Source: DASZIT01 sp052143315 (GTDB lineage: Bacteria; Actinomycetota; Acidimicrobiia; Acidimicrobiales; RAAP-2). From it: DNA of 64,000 bases. The stretch covers positions 52,514-116,513 of the forward strand of contig JBKQTE010000057.1 in assembly GCA_052143315.1 (NCBI GenBank), in the 5' to 3' direction. The notes beneath the pieces are model-generated. The model was not told the origin of the DNA. It made no database searches and saw only the letters and a list, made by a program, of their open reading frames with translations. A program made the translations under genes and the position numbers. Of this stretch, positions 63,010 through 64,000 are shown piece after piece; within the stretch, counting starts at the first letter, position 1, and the number at the start of each line of letters is the position of its first letter.

Positions 63010-63519
63010 CTACCGGCGCTCGGCCAGGCCCCGCACGTACGCAGCCTGACCTGCATGTTCGAGATCGTCGGTGATGACGCTGGTCAGCCGGACCCCCAGG
63101 GTGACCGGCGGGTCCCACGACTCGTCGACCACACGGTCGAGGTCGGCGTCGGACAGGCCGCGCAGGAAGGTGACCGTCTGTGCGTGGGTGGCGTCGTAGT
63201 AGCCAGCGAGCAGCTCGTAGGACGCCACCTTCACGGTGGCCACGTCCGACGTGTCCGCCCCGTACCCCGTCTCGGCGGGGTCGAAGGGGAGGCCGAACCG
63301 CTCGAACCAGCCCTTCGACGTCCACGCCTGCTCGACGCCGGCCACCTCGGACACGTGGTCGTCCTGGACGCGGGTCAGGTGCCAGATCAGCCAGGCGATC
63401 GAGTTGGCATCGCCGTCCGGACGGTAGGTCAGGAGATCGGGCTCGGCGCCGTCCACCGTCCGGTGGACGGCGGTGCGGATGTTGTCGAACGCTCCGATCA
63501 GGAGTTCGTCGGTCCTCAT
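63010..63519 (-). CDS. DinB family protein
   Basis: 169 residues, four-helix bundle type. The metal-binding His residues are in WLIWHLTRVQDDHVSEV (about 44-60) and in TSVITDDLEHAGQAAYVRGL (about 145-165). DinB/YfiT-like proteins include metal-dependent thiol transferases; here the function is unknown. GAGGAG upstream of the ATG at 63519 is a strong ribosome binding site. It is probably co-transcribed with nothing else. Confidence 0.9.
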   Translation of the reverse strand: MRTDELLIGAFDNIRTAVHRTVDGAEPDLLTYRPDGDANSIAWLIWHLTRVQDDHVSEVAGVEQAWTSKGWFERFGLPFDPAETGYGADTSDVATVKVASYELLAGYYDATHAQTVTFLRGLSDADLDRVVDESWDPPVTLGVRLTSVITDDLEHAGQAAYVRGLAERR

Positions 63520-63600
63520 GGTGCTGCTCCTCTCGGCAGGGGGGCTCCCCTCCCGGACCCTACCGAAACCCGATCGGCGCCACCCGTTCGGTTCGTCGGG

Positions 63601-63606
63601 CATGAT
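63601..63606 (+). promoter_or_regulatory. -10 hexamer (CATGAT type), leaderless promoter of the small basic gene
   Basis: CATGAT ending 6 nt before the ATG at 63613. Confidence 0.35.
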
Positions 63607-63612
63607 GACCCG

Positions 63613-63855
63613 ATGGGATCGAAGGGCGACAAGCCGCGCAAGGGCAAGCATCCACTTCCCAAGGTGCCCAAGTACGAGGAGCCGAACGACCTTCCGCTCC
63701 CGGGCGTGGGCGGCGGTGGCGGCATCGGTGCCGGGGGTGGCAGCCGGTTCGGCCACAGCTCGGACCACCACCCGGGGGGCAAGCGGCCGGGCAAGGCGGG
63801 CCAGTTCCTGCTGAGGCTGCTCGGGCAGCGGCCCAAGGACGCCGACCCCCACTGA
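63613..63855 (+). CDS. small basic, Gly-rich hypothetical protein
   Basis: 80 residues. A Lys/Pro-rich N-terminus (SKGDKPRKGKHPLPKVPKYEEP) precedes a Gly run (PGVGGGGGIGAGGGSRFGH, about 30-48) and a basic C-terminal helix (GQFLLRLLGQRPK). No family is recognised and it is probably disordered. Similar short Lys/Pro/Gly-rich proteins occur in actinobacteria, but the coding status rests on the start with its upstream hexamer and on frame quality. Confidence 0.55.
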   Translation: MGSKGDKPRKGKHPLPKVPKYEEPNDLPLPGVGGGGGIGAGGGSRFGHSSDHHPGGKRPGKAGQFLLRLLGQRPKDADPH

Positions 63856-63934
63856 GCCGCCCCGGCCGGCGGCCCGGCGCCTGCGGCGGCCCTCCCGGAC
63901 TTCGCACCCGGGGGACTGGGAGCCTCCGCCGGCT

Positions 63935-63966
63935 CTGCGGTGGGTCCGGGCCCTGCGGTGGGTCCG
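63935..63966. repeat. 14-bp direct repeat near the right edge
   Basis: CTGCGGTGGGTCCG occurs at 63935-63948 and again at 63953-63966, an 18-nt period, just upstream of a likely gene start at 63995. It could be a tandem duplication or a paired protein-binding site. Confidence 0.45.
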
Positions 63967-63982
63967 TGATACACCCTCCTGC

Positions 63983-64000
63983 GATGATCGACCCATGACG
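63983..64000 (+). promoter_or_regulatory. possible promoter and start of the next gene
   Basis: GATGAT at 63983-63988 ends 6 nt before ATG 63995, copying the CATGAT-6-start layout at 60721 and 63601. Only two codons are inside the window, so the product cannot be judged. Confidence 0.25.

Overview
The window is GC-rich chromosomal DNA from a bacterium of the phylum Actinomycetota, most likely class Acidimicrobiia. Supporting signs are a bacterial proteasome activator (Bpa/PafE) gene, a DUF3151 gene, an Rv2578c-type radical SAM gene, the aroC-K-B-Q/pepQ/efp/nusB/pyrR order known from Actinomycetota, and a surface protein with 'GYWLVASDGG.F.FG' repeats, which are common in Acidimicrobiia. The placement is inferred from recognised families; no database search was possible.

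Layout. 0-16 kb: a truncated Baeyer-Villiger-type flavin monooxygenase with an SDR; a primary-like sigma factor; a histidine phosphatase; an ion-channel-like membrane protein; an Rrf2 regulator; dnaE; bpa with an alkaline-phosphatase-family gene; phzF-like; a DUF255/thioredoxin-fold protein (YyaL family) with a coupled unknown gene; and a lipoprotein. 16-21.7 kb: an SDR, a membrane protein, a secreted beta-propeller-like protein and a vapBC toxin-antitoxin pair. 21.8-27.6 kb: menaquinone genes menE, menB, menA, menH-like and menD on alternating strands. 27.6-40.4 kb: PLD-family lipoprotein, radical SAM, aldo/keto reductase, LCP protein, carotenoid oxygenase, tyrS, DUF3151, a lipoprotein, flavin reductase, small unknowns, NfuA-like, YceI and a prepilin-peptidase-like protein. 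40.5-45.9 kb: shikimate pathway aroC-aroK-aroB-aroQ, then pepQ-like, efp and nusB. 45.9-50.4 kb: an accessory insert with two toxin-antitoxin modules and three hydrolases. 50.4-59.7 kb: the pyrimidine operon pyrR-pyrB-pyrC-carA-carB-pyrD-pyrF. 59.7-64 kb: a collagen-like/BclA-C-terminal surface protein, a DUF1345-like membrane protein, an aldehyde dehydrogenase, DinB and a small basic protein.

The aro and pyr operons are packed with 1-8 nt stop/start overlaps (GTGA, ATGA, TGATG), indicating translational coupling. The pyr leader holds a hairpin whose loop fits the PyrR RNA-binding consensus just before the pyrR ribosome binding site. At least fifteen genes lack a Shine-Dalgarno sequence and instead have a TANNNT or CATNAT hexamer ending 6-7 nt before the start codon, which points to widespread leaderless mRNAs; this was used to choose several starts.

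I did not find an obviously new defence or biosynthetic system. The most notable items are the BclA-like collagen protein, the island that splits the conserved aro-efp-nusB-pyr gene order together with its palindromic antitoxin operator, the PyrR leader element, the class 1B pyrD without an adjacent pyrK, and the apparent CTG start of vapC. No tRNA, rRNA, CRISPR array, insertion sequence or prophage was recognised.
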